Shown here piece by piece: positions 53,229-62,600 of a stretch of 64,000 nt of DNA. The number at the start of each line of letters is the position of its first letter. The stretch's first letter is position 1. Position numbers and translations under genes: made by a program. The stretch comes from Nocardia vinacea (GTDB lineage Bacteria; Actinomycetota; Actinomycetes; Mycobacteriales; Mycobacteriaceae), in assembly GCF_035920345.1 (NCBI RefSeq), contig NZ_CP109149.1, positions 10,106,001-10,170,000 of the forward strand, given 5' to 3'. The notes under the pieces are model-generated. The model had not been told where the DNA came from. It saw only the letters and a program-made list of their open reading frames with translations, and made no database searches.

Positions 53229-53406
53229 GGGTCGGTCTCCTTCGTCGGGGGCAGATGGATATGGCTGCGCCAGAAACGGAAAGGGCACAAGCGATTTGCG
53301 AGGGCAAGGCAACAAGAAGCGCCTGCCTGCCGGACAGTGCATGGCGATATCGCGGTGGCCTCAGCGCGGCAGTCAGCGCGCCCTGGCTTGGCGATACGCG
53401 AACCTG

Positions 53407-54474
53407 TCAGTCGAGGTCGATGCCGAGTTCGGCGGCGATGGTGTAACCGCCGCGCATCGATGCGCGGATCAGGTCGGGGTTGACCGAGCACGCGAAGGCG
53501 GCGGTGAGTGTCAGCGCTGTTTGTTGGCCGGGTTCATCGGTCAAGGCGACCTGGATGGCGGCGGTGGCCAGTGCGGCATCGTCGTCGGTGTAGGCGGTGA
53601 CCGCGAGCATCATCGCGGCTTGGGTCCGCCCGGGTGCGGGCAGTGCTCGCACCAACTGGGTCCACGCTGCCATACACGCGCCACCGCGCGGACCGGTCGA
53701 CAGGGCGTAGAGGCAGTCACGAATCTCGATGTCTTCCAAAGCGATCGCCAACTCGGCCAGCGACGCCGCCGAGAGGGTGGCGCCGGAACCGGCGGCGTGG
53801 ATCTGGGTCAGCGCGAATCGCAATCGGTCACGACGGCAGGCAACTGCGGCCGCGCTGTCGTCGGGGACGTAGGGTGCCTCGCTGGTGAGGACCACACCTC
53901 GCTCGCGTAGGCATCGCGCGACCTGTTCGGTGAGTGCGGGGCCAGGTTCCAGGACCGCCGGTACCGGCTCGACCAGTCGCACGGGTTCGCCGACTTCGGT
54001 GGGATCGGTGGTCGTGTAGTCCGCCAGCACACCGGTGTCCTTGTCGAGCAGGCTGGTCCAGCGCGAGCCTGGTTCGGTTCCGGTGACTACCCAGGCGTCG
54101 AGCAGTTGCGTGTCGTGCTCGCCGAGGCGCTGCCCGAGCACGGTGATCAGTTCGTAGTGGGTCGGGCGTGGAACCGGGCGGCCGGGACGCGGATCGTCGA
54201 TGATGATGACCGCGACCGCGTCGGGTGTGTGCTGGCGGCATACGCGCAATGCGCGGTTGAGGATCGGCACGGTCGCGAGGTAGTCCCCGCCCAAGCCGAG
54301 GTCGTCTCCGGTCAGATACAGGTCCTCCCGCACACCGGTGCCGGGACGAATGTAGGTGCCGGGCCAACATCCGAATACCTGCATCTGCACCAGCAGCAGG
54401 CAACGCTTCAGAGGCGGTGGGGCTGCGGAGAGGATTGCGGTGATCACCGCGCCGGGATCTTCGATCGAGGGCAT
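53407..54474 (-). CDS. DUF4192-family protein, copy 1
   Basis: A 355-aa protein; ATG 54474 behind AAGGAGTTTCA. The pattern DDLGLGGDYLATVPILNRALRVCRQHTPDAVAVIIIDDPRP and later LDAWVVTGTEPGSRWTSLLDKDTGVL, ending with AxxLGIDLD, is that of DUF4192, a family common in actinobacteria and of unknown function. It shares its first residues (MPSIEDPGA) and overall layout with the gene at 55652-56713; the two are paralogues. No membrane segment. Confidence 0.75.
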   Translation of the reverse strand: MPSIEDPGAVITAILSAAPPPLKRCLLLVQMQVFGCWPGTYIRPGTGVREDLYLTGDDLGLGGDYLATVPILNRALRVCRQHTPDAVAVIIIDDPRPGRPVPRPTHYELITVLGQRLGEHDTQLLDAWVVTGTEPGSRWTSLLDKDTGVLADYTTTDPTEVGEPVRLVEPVPAVLEPGPALTEQVARCLRERGVVLTSEAPYVPDDSAAAVACRRDRLRFALTQIHAAGSGATLSAASLAELAIALEDIEIRDCLYALSTGPRGGACMAAWTQLVRALPAPGRTQAAMMLAVTAYTDDDAALATAAIQVALTDEPGQQTALTLTAAFACSVNPDLIRASMRGGYTIAAELGIDLD

Positions 54475-54610
54475 TGAAACTCCTTGGCATGGACGAATCC
54501 GCACCGCGGACGCGGCAGCGCGCAGGTGAGGTGGACAGAAACCCGGCCCACGACCGTGTGCGGTACCGATGCATTCGGGGTGCGGGCGGGGCGTGGCGGC
54601 GCTGAACGGG

Positions 54611-55312
54611 TTAGCGGTAACGGGGGCTGGGGAGGCCGATGTAGTCGGGCAGCATGCGCAGCACCTCGTCGAGGCCGTAGGTGCTGTAGCGGTCGGCGTC
54701 GTCGGTGTCGAGATGGCTGAACCGGATCGGCGTCGGGAGGTGGATCTGTTGGGCTGCGATCCAATCGACCTCGCCGGTATCGCTGCGCGGAACGGTCAGC
54801 GACAACGCCGATTCGGCGCGGTCGATGATGTGCTGCCAGCCGCGAACGCTGTAGTGGCGACGCAGGGTGAAGGTTGCGCCGAAGGGGTGATCGGTGCTGA
54901 TCCAGCCGTCGATGAACGCCCGCACGGTGGCGGGTGTGGGGCCGTCGATCCATTCCACCTGGGCGTCGGTGCGGTAGGGCGGTTGGGTGGTGAACGCGGC
55001 AGCGGGCCACCGGGTGCGCAGGCTGGTGCGCATCAAATGCTCGAGGTCGGCTGGGTGGCGGGGCCGAACCGGCACGATGATGTGGGACTGGATCAGATCA
55101 CCGTCGGCCTCGACGGTGGTGTGGTTCCACATCCGCACCACCCGTCGCCCCTGGGTGCGCGCGGCGTCGAGGGCCAGTTCACGCATCCGGGTCAGGGCCT
55201 GCTCGGCGGTCAGATCCGTCGCGATCACACGGGCCGGATCGTCGTGGCGCGCAAACGCGTCGCCAAGACTGTCGTAGAGGGTGAACTGGTCAGGGATATC
55301 GGCATAGGGCAT
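54611..55312 (-). CDS. Hypothetical backbone protein
   Basis: A 233-aa protein; ATG 55312 behind AGGAG. Mixed alpha/beta, soluble, with DLTAEQALTRMRELALDAARTQG, LIQSHIIVPVRPRHPADLEHLMRTSL and GATFTLRRHYSVRGWQHIIDRAESAL. It lies between the two DUF4192 genes on the same strand. No domain recognised. Confidence 0.65.
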   Translation of the reverse strand: MPYADIPDQFTLYDSLGDAFARHDDPARVIATDLTAEQALTRMRELALDAARTQGRRVVRMWNHTTVEADGDLIQSHIIVPVRPRHPADLEHLMRTSLRTRWPAAAFTTQPPYRTDAQVEWIDGPTPATVRAFIDGWISTDHPFGATFTLRRHYSVRGWQHIIDRAESALSLTVPRSDTGEVDWIAAQQIHLPTPIRFSHLDTDDADRYSTYGLDEVLRMLPDYIGLPSPRYR

Positions 55313-55462
55313 GGCTACTCCTCGCGAAGACGAGCGGACACGGTGTGCCGCGGGGACAAAGTGGTGGCGCGATCACGGCGACCAGGTCGCACGGCGTCTG
55401 GGCGTTGAGTCACGCCTCCATCCCGAAGCGAACGTATGTTCGATTTGCGGTATGGTCGCGTT

Positions 55463-55636
55463 ATGCCCGAACTTTCTCGGTTGGACAGGGCGTGGATGAA
55501 CCTCGATGAGGTTCGTGAACAGCTGCTCAACGCGGCGGCGTTCGGCAAACACCTGAGCCCTGACCAGTTGGAGCACGCCGCACGCAAGGTGTCGGAAGGC
55601 ATGCGGATCTACGCCGAAGAAACCGATCACCGGTGA
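55463..55636 (+). CDS. Small helical protein on the opposite strand
   Basis: A 57-aa ORF from ATG 55463 (the frame is open from 55436). Sequence begins MPELSRLDRAWMNLDEVREQ and continues SPDQLEHAARKVSEGMRIYAEETDH; two amphipathic helices, acidic, with good codon bias. It is the only plus-strand gene candidate between 42 and 57.9 kb and sits in the gap between two minus-strand genes. Possibly a small regulator; inference. Confidence 0.5.
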   Translation: MPELSRLDRAWMNLDEVREQLLNAAAFGKHLSPDQLEHAARKVSEGMRIYAEETDHR

Positions 55637-55651
55637 ATAACGGTGCCCGGG

Positions 55652-56713
55652 TCAGTACTGGTCGAGGTCGATGCCGAGTGCGGCGGCGGTGAGGTAGCCG
55701 CTGCGCAACTGTTCACCGATCACCGTTGCCGGGACCGACAGTGCGACATCGTCGGCGAGTTGTCGCCCGGTCGGTTCGGTGGGGTCATCGGTCAACGCGA
55801 TCCGTAGCGCGGCGAGAACCATGTCGAGGTCATTGCTGATGTAGGCCGAGACTGCCAACTGCAATGCGGCGTGGGCGCGGCGCGGTGAGGGCAACGCGCG
55901 AACCAGCAAGGTCCACAGTGCTTGGGTCGCGGTCCCGCGCGGGCTCGAGGACAACGCGTAGAGACTGCGGCGGACGGTTTCGTCGTGCATGGCGACCTCC
56001 ACGCGCGCGATATCGAGCGCTGCGATGTCGGTACCGCTATCGGCCGCCTGGATCTGATCGAGCACCAACCGCAGCAACTCCCGTGGGGATTGCTGCTGAG
56101 TTCGGCCTGCGGCTTCGGCGGCGTTGCGTGTTTCGTTGAGCGATTTCAACGCGCGGTTGACTGCGACGGCCAGGGCGGGGTCCGAGACCAGGACAGCCGG
56201 TATCGGGTCGCTCGCTGGCGAGTGTGCCCTGATCCACACGGGCTCCAGTTTTCCTGCCGATGGCAGGACTCCGGTGTCGTTGTCGAACAGGCTGGTCCAC
56301 CGTTGGCCGGGCGCGAAGCCGGTCAGCGTCCAGGCATCGAGTAGTTCGATGTCCTGCTCCACCAACTGTTCTCGCATCAGGGCGATGAGCTCGTGATGGG
56401 CGTTACGTGGGACGGGCCGGTGCGGTCGCGGATCATCGACGATGACCACGGCAAGAGCGGCGGGGTTGTGCAAACGACACGCGTCCAAGGTGTGCGCCAG
56501 GATTGGTCTGGTGGCGATGTTCTCATCGACCAACCCGAGATCGGCGCCGGTGGAATACAGGGCCACGCCCCGCACCGCGTCGACATAGAAGTCCGCGTCG
56601 AACCCCGCATCGGATGTTTTGACGGGCAGTATCAACACGATTCGGTGTGCTGGGCGCGGAAGCTGAGAGAGGACTCCGGCGAGGAATGCGCCGGGATCTT
56701 CGATCGATGGCAT
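55652..56713 (-). CDS. DUF4192-family protein, copy 2
   Basis: A 353-aa protein; ATG 56713 behind AGGAGTTTCG. Like copy 1 it begins MPSIEDPGA and has ADLGLVDENIATRPILAHTLDACRLHNPAALAVVIVDDPRP, LLDAWTLTGFAPGQRWTSLFDNDTGVL and ends LGIDLDQY. The two copies agree along the full length but have diverged considerably, so the duplication is old. Function unknown. Confidence 0.75.
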   Translation of the reverse strand: MPSIEDPGAFLAGVLSQLPRPAHRIVLILPVKTSDAGFDADFYVDAVRGVALYSTGADLGLVDENIATRPILAHTLDACRLHNPAALAVVIVDDPRPHRPVPRNAHHELIALMREQLVEQDIELLDAWTLTGFAPGQRWTSLFDNDTGVLPSAGKLEPVWIRAHSPASDPIPAVLVSDPALAVAVNRALKSLNETRNAAEAAGRTQQQSPRELLRLVLDQIQAADSGTDIAALDIARVEVAMHDETVRRSLYALSSSPRGTATQALWTLLVRALPSPRRAHAALQLAVSAYISNDLDMVLAALRIALTDDPTEPTGRQLADDVALSVPATVIGEQLRSGYLTAAALGIDLDQY

Positions 56714-56798
56714 CGAAACTCCTAGGGCAGAAAGGGGCCGATGAGGACGCACATTCAGATGGGATGTGTCAGGCGAGGTCGGTGAGGGCCGAGCGATT

Positions 56799-57408
56799 TC
56801 ACTGGCAACCTCGGACAGGTCGACGACACCCATGCACCGTCGCGAGGCGGGCGGGGTTAAGTCTCAGGTCGTGCGACGTGAGCGGATTCCCCAGTTGGTG
56901 CGAGGCACCGGTTCGGTTCGCGGCGTAGGTGAGGCCGTCGCTGATGGTGCGTTGGGCTTCGGTGTCGGTGAAATCCTCGACCCCGACATGGATCTGGGCG
57001 GCGTCGAGCAGGACCGCGTACGCGTGGTCGTAGTCGAGCAGCCCGGCCCCGACGAGACGACCGAGACTGTTGGCGGCCAACAACACAGCGCGGTGCCGGG
57101 AGCCGATGCGTGCGGCGCGGACCCGGGCAGTCTGATTCGATAGCGCCGCCGCGACGTAGGCATCGCGGTGACCGATGCCGGTGAGCTGAGGAGGGATCAT
57201 CGGTGGCTGCGGTGGGGCCAGCAGCCGAGTCGGCCACGGCGGCAGCGGGATCGGTGGGCGGTCATCGATGGTGCGGTAGGTGCCGTGGGGCAGTTCCGAT
57301 CGCGCTGCGACGATGTATCCGCCGACACCGCGGCTGTCGATGCGACAGCCGCGTCGTCCGATGGTGTTGCGCAGCAGTGGTTTTCGCAGCGCACGGTAAG
57401 AGAGGGGT
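56799..57408 (-). pseudogene. Bifunctional DNA primase/polymerase (PrimPol), 3' fragment
   Basis: The minus strand reads RNTIGRRGCRIDSRGVGGYIVAARSELPHGTYRTI from about 57380. This matches the end of the PrimPol catalytic domain (xDTRGxGGYVVAPPS). A helical tail follows (GSRHRAVLLAANSLGRLVGAGLLDYDHAYAVLLDAA and DTEAQRTISDGLTYA), as in actinobacterial plasmid primases. The N-terminal part with the catalytic Asp residues is missing, and no start codon precedes the homologous region convincingly. It is a truncated replication gene. Confidence 0.68.
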
Positions 57409-57479
57409 ATTCCTCCGGATGTTATCCGCAGGAGAAAAGTGTTTGATCGGCATCTTGCCTGGTCAGAACGTTGATGCAA

Positions 57480-57947
57480 TTGCAGAAACGAGTGGTCAGG
57501 TCGAGCTGTGTGTCATCGGCCGATCCGGGTTGAGTGTGGGGTGTCGCGGGTGCACTGTGATGGTTGTGCCAGAGACTACCGGGCTTGATTCCGCCGAAGG
57601 TGGGGGTTGAGTATGCCGACGAGCTGGGGCCGACTGCGCTGAGACTGTGCGGTCTTGTCCGAATCGACGCGATGTGCCCAGCGGGGTTTAGCATGCCGAG
57701 GAGTATGAGAAGCTGCGCCGCTAGGACCCTGAGATGGCCTTGCAGCCGCTGGGGCTGGCTAGATCGGTGATCTGCGACGTCGTTTGTCGGTGGATCTTGA
57801 AGTCGCCTGTGCTGGGCGGATGTTCGTATCGGTGAATTCTGACGGCGTGATCTTGCTTGCGGTGGAAGGCTTTTCGTGCTTCGTAGAGGTGTCCACGGGG
57901 CGGTGAAATGATCTTATGGATCAACGTCCAAGCAAGGGGAGGGCCAC
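57480..57947. other. No gene recognised
   Basis: A region of mixed composition between the primase fragment and the GNAT gene. Short ORFs on both strands lack natural composition. AAGGGGAGGG before 57948 is the ribosome site of the next gene. Confidence 0.4.
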
Positions 57948-58511
57948 ATGAACCAGTTGCCGATGCTGTCCGCTGTCCAGATCGCCGCAGAGCGGGTCCT
58001 GCTGCGCAAGGCGCGCGACGCTGATCGGGAAGGGCTCATCGAGCTACAGACTGACCCGGAGGTCTGGGCCTACATCGGAGTCCCGCGGCTGCGGGAGGAG
58101 GTCGAGCAGCGCCTCGACGCGATCGGCGGCGCAGCCAACGCAACCGCCATTCCCGGCCACTTCATCATCGCCGACAAGGCCACCGACAACCTGATCGGAA
58201 CATTCGAGCTCAAACGGCGGGCCGCTGACGAGCCCGGCCACGTCACCGACGACGGCGAGGAACTGGAACTGGGTTACCTGATGCGGCACGATGCCTGGGG
58301 CGCAGGACTGGCGTTCGAGGCCGCGAGCGCCGCGTTACGCGCAGCCGCAGACGAGCTCCCAGACCAGCCGGTCCTGATCGCGACCCAGACGGCCAACAAA
58401 CGCTCGCTCGGACTCGCAGCCCGCCTGGGATTCCAGCCGGTCAGCACCTTCGAATGGTTCGACGCCGGGCAGACCCTGTGCCTGGCCAGCCTGCACTCGT
58501 TCAAAGCCTGA
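57948..58511 (+). CDS. GNAT acetyltransferase, RimJ/RimL type
   Basis: A 187-aa protein; ATG 57948 behind GGGGAGGG. Starts with AERVLLRKARDADREGLIEL...DPEVWAYIG, then PGHFIIADKATDNLIGTFEL, EELELGYLMRHDAWGAGLAFEAASAAL (the WGxG acetyl-CoA loop region) and TANKRSLGLAARLGFQPVSTF near the end. This order is that of Acetyltransf_3 (RimJ/RimL-like) enzymes, which acetylate N-termini of proteins or small substrates. It is complete and has no close partner gene. Confidence 0.82.
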   Translation: MNQLPMLSAVQIAAERVLLRKARDADREGLIELQTDPEVWAYIGVPRLREEVEQRLDAIGGAANATAIPGHFIIADKATDNLIGTFELKRRAADEPGHVTDDGEELELGYLMRHDAWGAGLAFEAASAALRAAADELPDQPVLIATQTANKRSLGLAARLGFQPVSTFEWFDAGQTLCLASLHSFKA

Positions 58512-58560
58512 ATGGCAGGTGACGCCACCAAGACCCGTTCTGCGACACGCTGTGCGGGTG

Positions 58561-58975
58561 ACGTCACTTTCCGCCGACACAACGCGAGCCCTGGCGCGGA
58601 CTGGTCGTGACCGCAGCCACACAGATCCTCGACTACGTCGGCGGTGTCCTGATCATTCCCTAGTCCGTTCTCGTCCACCAATACTGGCAGGAGATCCGCA
58701 CCGGGCTCGAAACCGCAAGCGTCCCACTGCATCACATCGTTCTCCACGCCGAACGCGACGAACTGCTCCGCCGCATCGAGACCGACCCCACCAAACCGAA
58801 CTCAACATGGCGCCTCGAGCATCTCGACGACTACGCCGCCGCCCGCTCCTGGCACAGCCAGGAAGCCCACGTCATCGACACCACCGACTTGCGCCCGCGC
58901 CACGTCGCGAAACTTATTGCCGCTCACGTCGATCACACCCGAACAGCGACGACGGATCGACCTCCGGTGAACTGA
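58561..58975 (+). pseudogene. Nucleoside/nucleotide kinase-like gene remnant
   Basis: From about 58607 the plus strand reads VTAATQILDYVGGVLIIP, then an in-frame TAG (58661-58663), then VLVHQYWQEIRTGLE...PLHHIVLHAERDELLRRIETDP and WRLEHLDDYAAARSW...VIDTTDLRPRHVAKLIAAHV, ending at TGA 58973-58975. This is the C-terminal part of a P-loop kinase-like ATP-binding protein (LHAxRDELxxRI...; DTTxLxPxxVA). The P-loop is missing. Dead gene. Confidence 0.6.
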
Positions 58976-59617
58976 CGACACTGCAACGGACACTTGCCTC
59001 AAAATCAACGAGATTCACCGGGGCCACGACGTCTCACGAAGTTGAGGCACCGCACCTCACTGCTGAACGCTGCCTCATGATCAACGAGACAGGACAGCAG
59101 GCGGCTTTGTTCTGGGTGGGTCGGTTGTCATGGTTCGTATCTGCTCGGGCTGCGTCTGGCCTTGCTGCGGGGGCACCATCACTGCGGTCACCTTCGAGGC
59201 TGCGGTTGACTATCGGTCGCCGGTTCCGCTGTTCGGTTTCGGCGGCGAGGCTGCTGATCACGGGCAGGCCGAGGTCGACTGTCCAGGAACGGATGCCGTG
59301 CAGGCCATCGACAAGATCAGCCGACGGCGGTCCGATCTCGCCTGAGTGTCTCCTCGATATCTGGTTACTGCGTTGACGGTGCTGGGTAAGAGTGGCCAGG
59401 CCAGGTGCCTCCGCGGCGGGTCAGCTCCCGGTGACGTCACCGGCGGAGGTCGAGGTTCTCGTCGTGGGCTTGCGCGAGAGCGTCGCGCAGCTGGTCGACC
59501 TGTTGGCGGTGCGGCTTCTTCATTTGGGTGATCTTGCTGGCGAATGGATTAAAACCCTGACGGGAAGAGATTGCTCTACCGGACTAGGGCGCCACCGCCC
59601 GGGCTTCGAGGGGTCTG
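58976..59617. other. Gap downstream of the RHS toxin gene, no immunity gene recognised
   Basis: No frame with sustained natural composition. On the minus strand about 59455-59590 encodes NPFASKITQMKKPHRQQVDQLRDALAQAHDENLDLRR and a stop, a coiled-coil tail that resembles the end of small transposon-associated proteins; it has no start. Otherwise nothing. Position directly downstream of the RHS toxin is where an immunity gene would be expected. Confidence 0.4.
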
Positions 59618-62600
59618 TCATGGACCACCCAAGCCCGCCAGATCGTTTATGTACGGCGTCAGGCTCCAACAGTGAACGCATCGCGAAACGACAAATGGGC
59701 CGTTCTTTCCGATGTTGACAGAAATGATTTCAAACTCACTAAAGTTAGCTGTTGTCAAGAGCTTGCCGGTCGGGTCCCTCGCCCAGAGCGCGCGATTCAG
59801 CGCGTTGATCTCGCTGTGTGCGCCTGGTGGTCCCCACTTTCCGTATACTTTGTCGCCCTGCATAATTCCCTGGTAGGGGCCGATTTGCTCAGCTAAAGCC
59901 GGATACATTTCGTCAGCAGCCACTGCCGCTGCGTTTCGCCCAAACGTCCGCGTACCGGTCACGAGGTCTCTGACTCCAGACAGCACCTGATCGCCCTTCT
60001 TGATTGCCGCGCCAGCGGGTGCCCCTCCAGATTTATTCAGCTGGATCAGGTACTCGGCCTGCTCTAACGTCTGGGCTTTAAGACTCATTTCGTGAAACAC
60101 GGGTTCGAGCGCACCCGCTATCGGAGCTGCGATGGAAGCGGCGGCGTCAAAGCCCGTCGTGAACGAGGCCAACGCCTCGAGTACTTCGGCTGTTGCCTCA
60201 GCACCCTCGCCTTGTTGGCCCCACAGGTATGCGCGGCCGAGGTGCTCTCCTGTCCCAATGCCTGCATTCAGCACGGTGTCGGGACTGTTAAGGAGGGTCC
60301 GGGCGCCCCATTCCTCTGCGCCGGCAAGTGGCGCCGCCACGATTGCCAACGCCCCGAGCGTAATTCGGGCCCACAGTGGGTTGTTGGGGTCAAGCGCGTC
60401 TTTAACTGCCCCGGCGTACTGAGTCCAAATTACTCCGTGGCCGAAGTGCAAAAGTGTATTGGGTGCACTGATAGGGGGTGGGGGGGCAATCGCCCACCCA
60501 CTATCGGTTCTCGGTCGAGTGGTCGGTGCTTCCGCCGTTGTCGATGCGTGTGTCTTCCCCAGTCCGGACGGGTCGGCGAAGTCGACCGGATTTTGAGTGG
60601 CGAACACCCATGGCGATGGACTGTTGATGTATAGGAGCGGATCAGGAGCAAGGAAGATTCCAAGATTCGGGTCGTACAGGCGTTCTGTGGACGCGTAGAG
60701 ACCGATCACGTTGATTAGGGGCATCCCCCGCCATCTGGGTTCCGACGCCGCGTCGACGGGCGCGAGCGATGTGACGCCATCGCCAGCGAAAAGATCGGGG
60801 GCTCCGAATGGCCCGTAGCGGTGACGTTCCCGAACGATGCCGGCGGCATCGGTGACACAGAGCGTGGACAAGCCGTCGTCGGGGTGAATGAAGAACGCGT
60901 CCGCGCTATCGGTGACGCAGAGCGGCTGCCGCCAGAGCGGGTGAGGAGTCGCTTGGCGGACATTGCCGCCGCGGGTCTCGTGCACCCAGGTTGGTCCGAC
61001 AAAGGACCGCGCGAACGTTGTTCCCGCGATGTTGCCGGTCGCAGCGCGGAACAACGCATCGTAGGTAAATTCTGCCGTGACGGTGCCGGTGGTGGCGTCG
61101 CGAACACGAACGATCCGGCCGAGTGCATCGATGTCGTAGTGCTGGTGAGTGTCGGTGGCGCGAGGCCCGTCGGGGTGGTGGGTTATCGGGTTTCCGGCTG
61201 ATGTGACGATCCGGTGGTCGGGTCCGAGCACGTTGATGTCTACGGAAGGTGCTGCTCCAGCGGCGGTACGGGTCCGCTGTTTTCGGGCATCAGCCTGGTC
61301 GAGGATGTAGGCCTCGGTTGTGGTTGCCGCAGCCGCCGCTGCGGCCGCCTTGGCCGCGGTGATCGCGGTGGTGTGGTCTGCCGGCGCCGCGATCTCGGGC
61401 AGCGACGGCAGGGGGAATCCCCAGCGCGCTTGCGTCAGCCGGTCACGGGCATCGAAGTCGTGCAGCGTGTTGCGGGTGGGGCTGCCGGTGAGCTGGACGA
61501 CTGCCCGCCGGTTCCGTTCGTCGTACCGCGCGTGGTATCCGTCGAGGAGCACCCCCGCTCGGGAGTGTTCGATGCCGACGAGGCGGCCAGGTTGGTCGTA
61601 CGTGAGCGTCGTCTCGACGCCGTTGGAGTGAGTAATTTTCGCGGGATGCCCCGCGTACTCGATGGCGGCGAGAATGTCGCCGGTGATTCCGCCGAGGGCA
61701 GCGCCGGGTGTCTCGAGCGTCACTGATGTCGGCCGGCCGCTTGGGTCGTGGTGGGTGCGTTCACGGCGCCCGTCGGGGAAGTCCAAGTCGACGTCACCGC
61801 GGAGGTCGTTATAGGAGAGCCGGATCGTTTCGCCTCGGGCGGTCTCCTGGATGAGGCGGCCGACGCTGTCGTAGCGGCGCTCGACCGCGCCTGCGGGCAG
61901 TTCCGCACGTACCAGTCGTCCGAGGGCGTCGTAGACGAACTCGTGGGGCGGTACCGGATCTACGCCGGCGACTGCGGTGCATTCGAGTTTCGATGGTTGG
62001 CCGTGGGTGTTCAGCGTCTGGGTGATGCGGGTGCCCGATGGCATGGTTTGTTCGATTCGTCGACCAGCCACGTCGTAGTGGTATTGCCAGGTCGCTCCGC
62101 CGGGGAGGGTGAGCTTGCGGACGCGGCCGAGCGAGTCGTGGTCCCAGGTCGTGATGGCGCCGGTGGGGTCGATAAACGTGGATATTCGGCCGACGTCGTC
62201 GTAGGTCCATTGGGAATGGATATTCAGGCCGGCGGGGTCGAGACAGATGTCGGTGATTTCGCCGAACGGGTTGGTGGTGATGGTGGAGGTGACGTCGCCG
62301 GGTTCGCGGCGTTCGACGAGTGCGTCGCGGTCGTCGTAGTCGAACTCTGTTCTTCCGGAAGGGCTTTCGCTGGCATGGAGGCGGCCACGCTCGTCGTACT
62401 CGAAGGTCGATGATGCCTGTCGCAGTACACCGCCCTCGGTTTCGGTCACTGTTGCCTTGTCGAGCTGTCCGGCGGCGTTGTAGTGGTGGTCGCGTGTGGT
62501 GCCGTTGAGGTCGGTGACGCGTGTAAGGTGTCCCAGCCCGTCGTAGTCGAAGACGGTGGTGGATCCGCGCGGCAGTTCGACCTTGCGGATCCGGTCGTCT

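Noticed and set aside
58519..59376. 285-codon plus-strand ORF after the GNAT gene
   Set aside because: Arg/His/Pro-rich shadow frame of the kinase-like remnant, with no domain.
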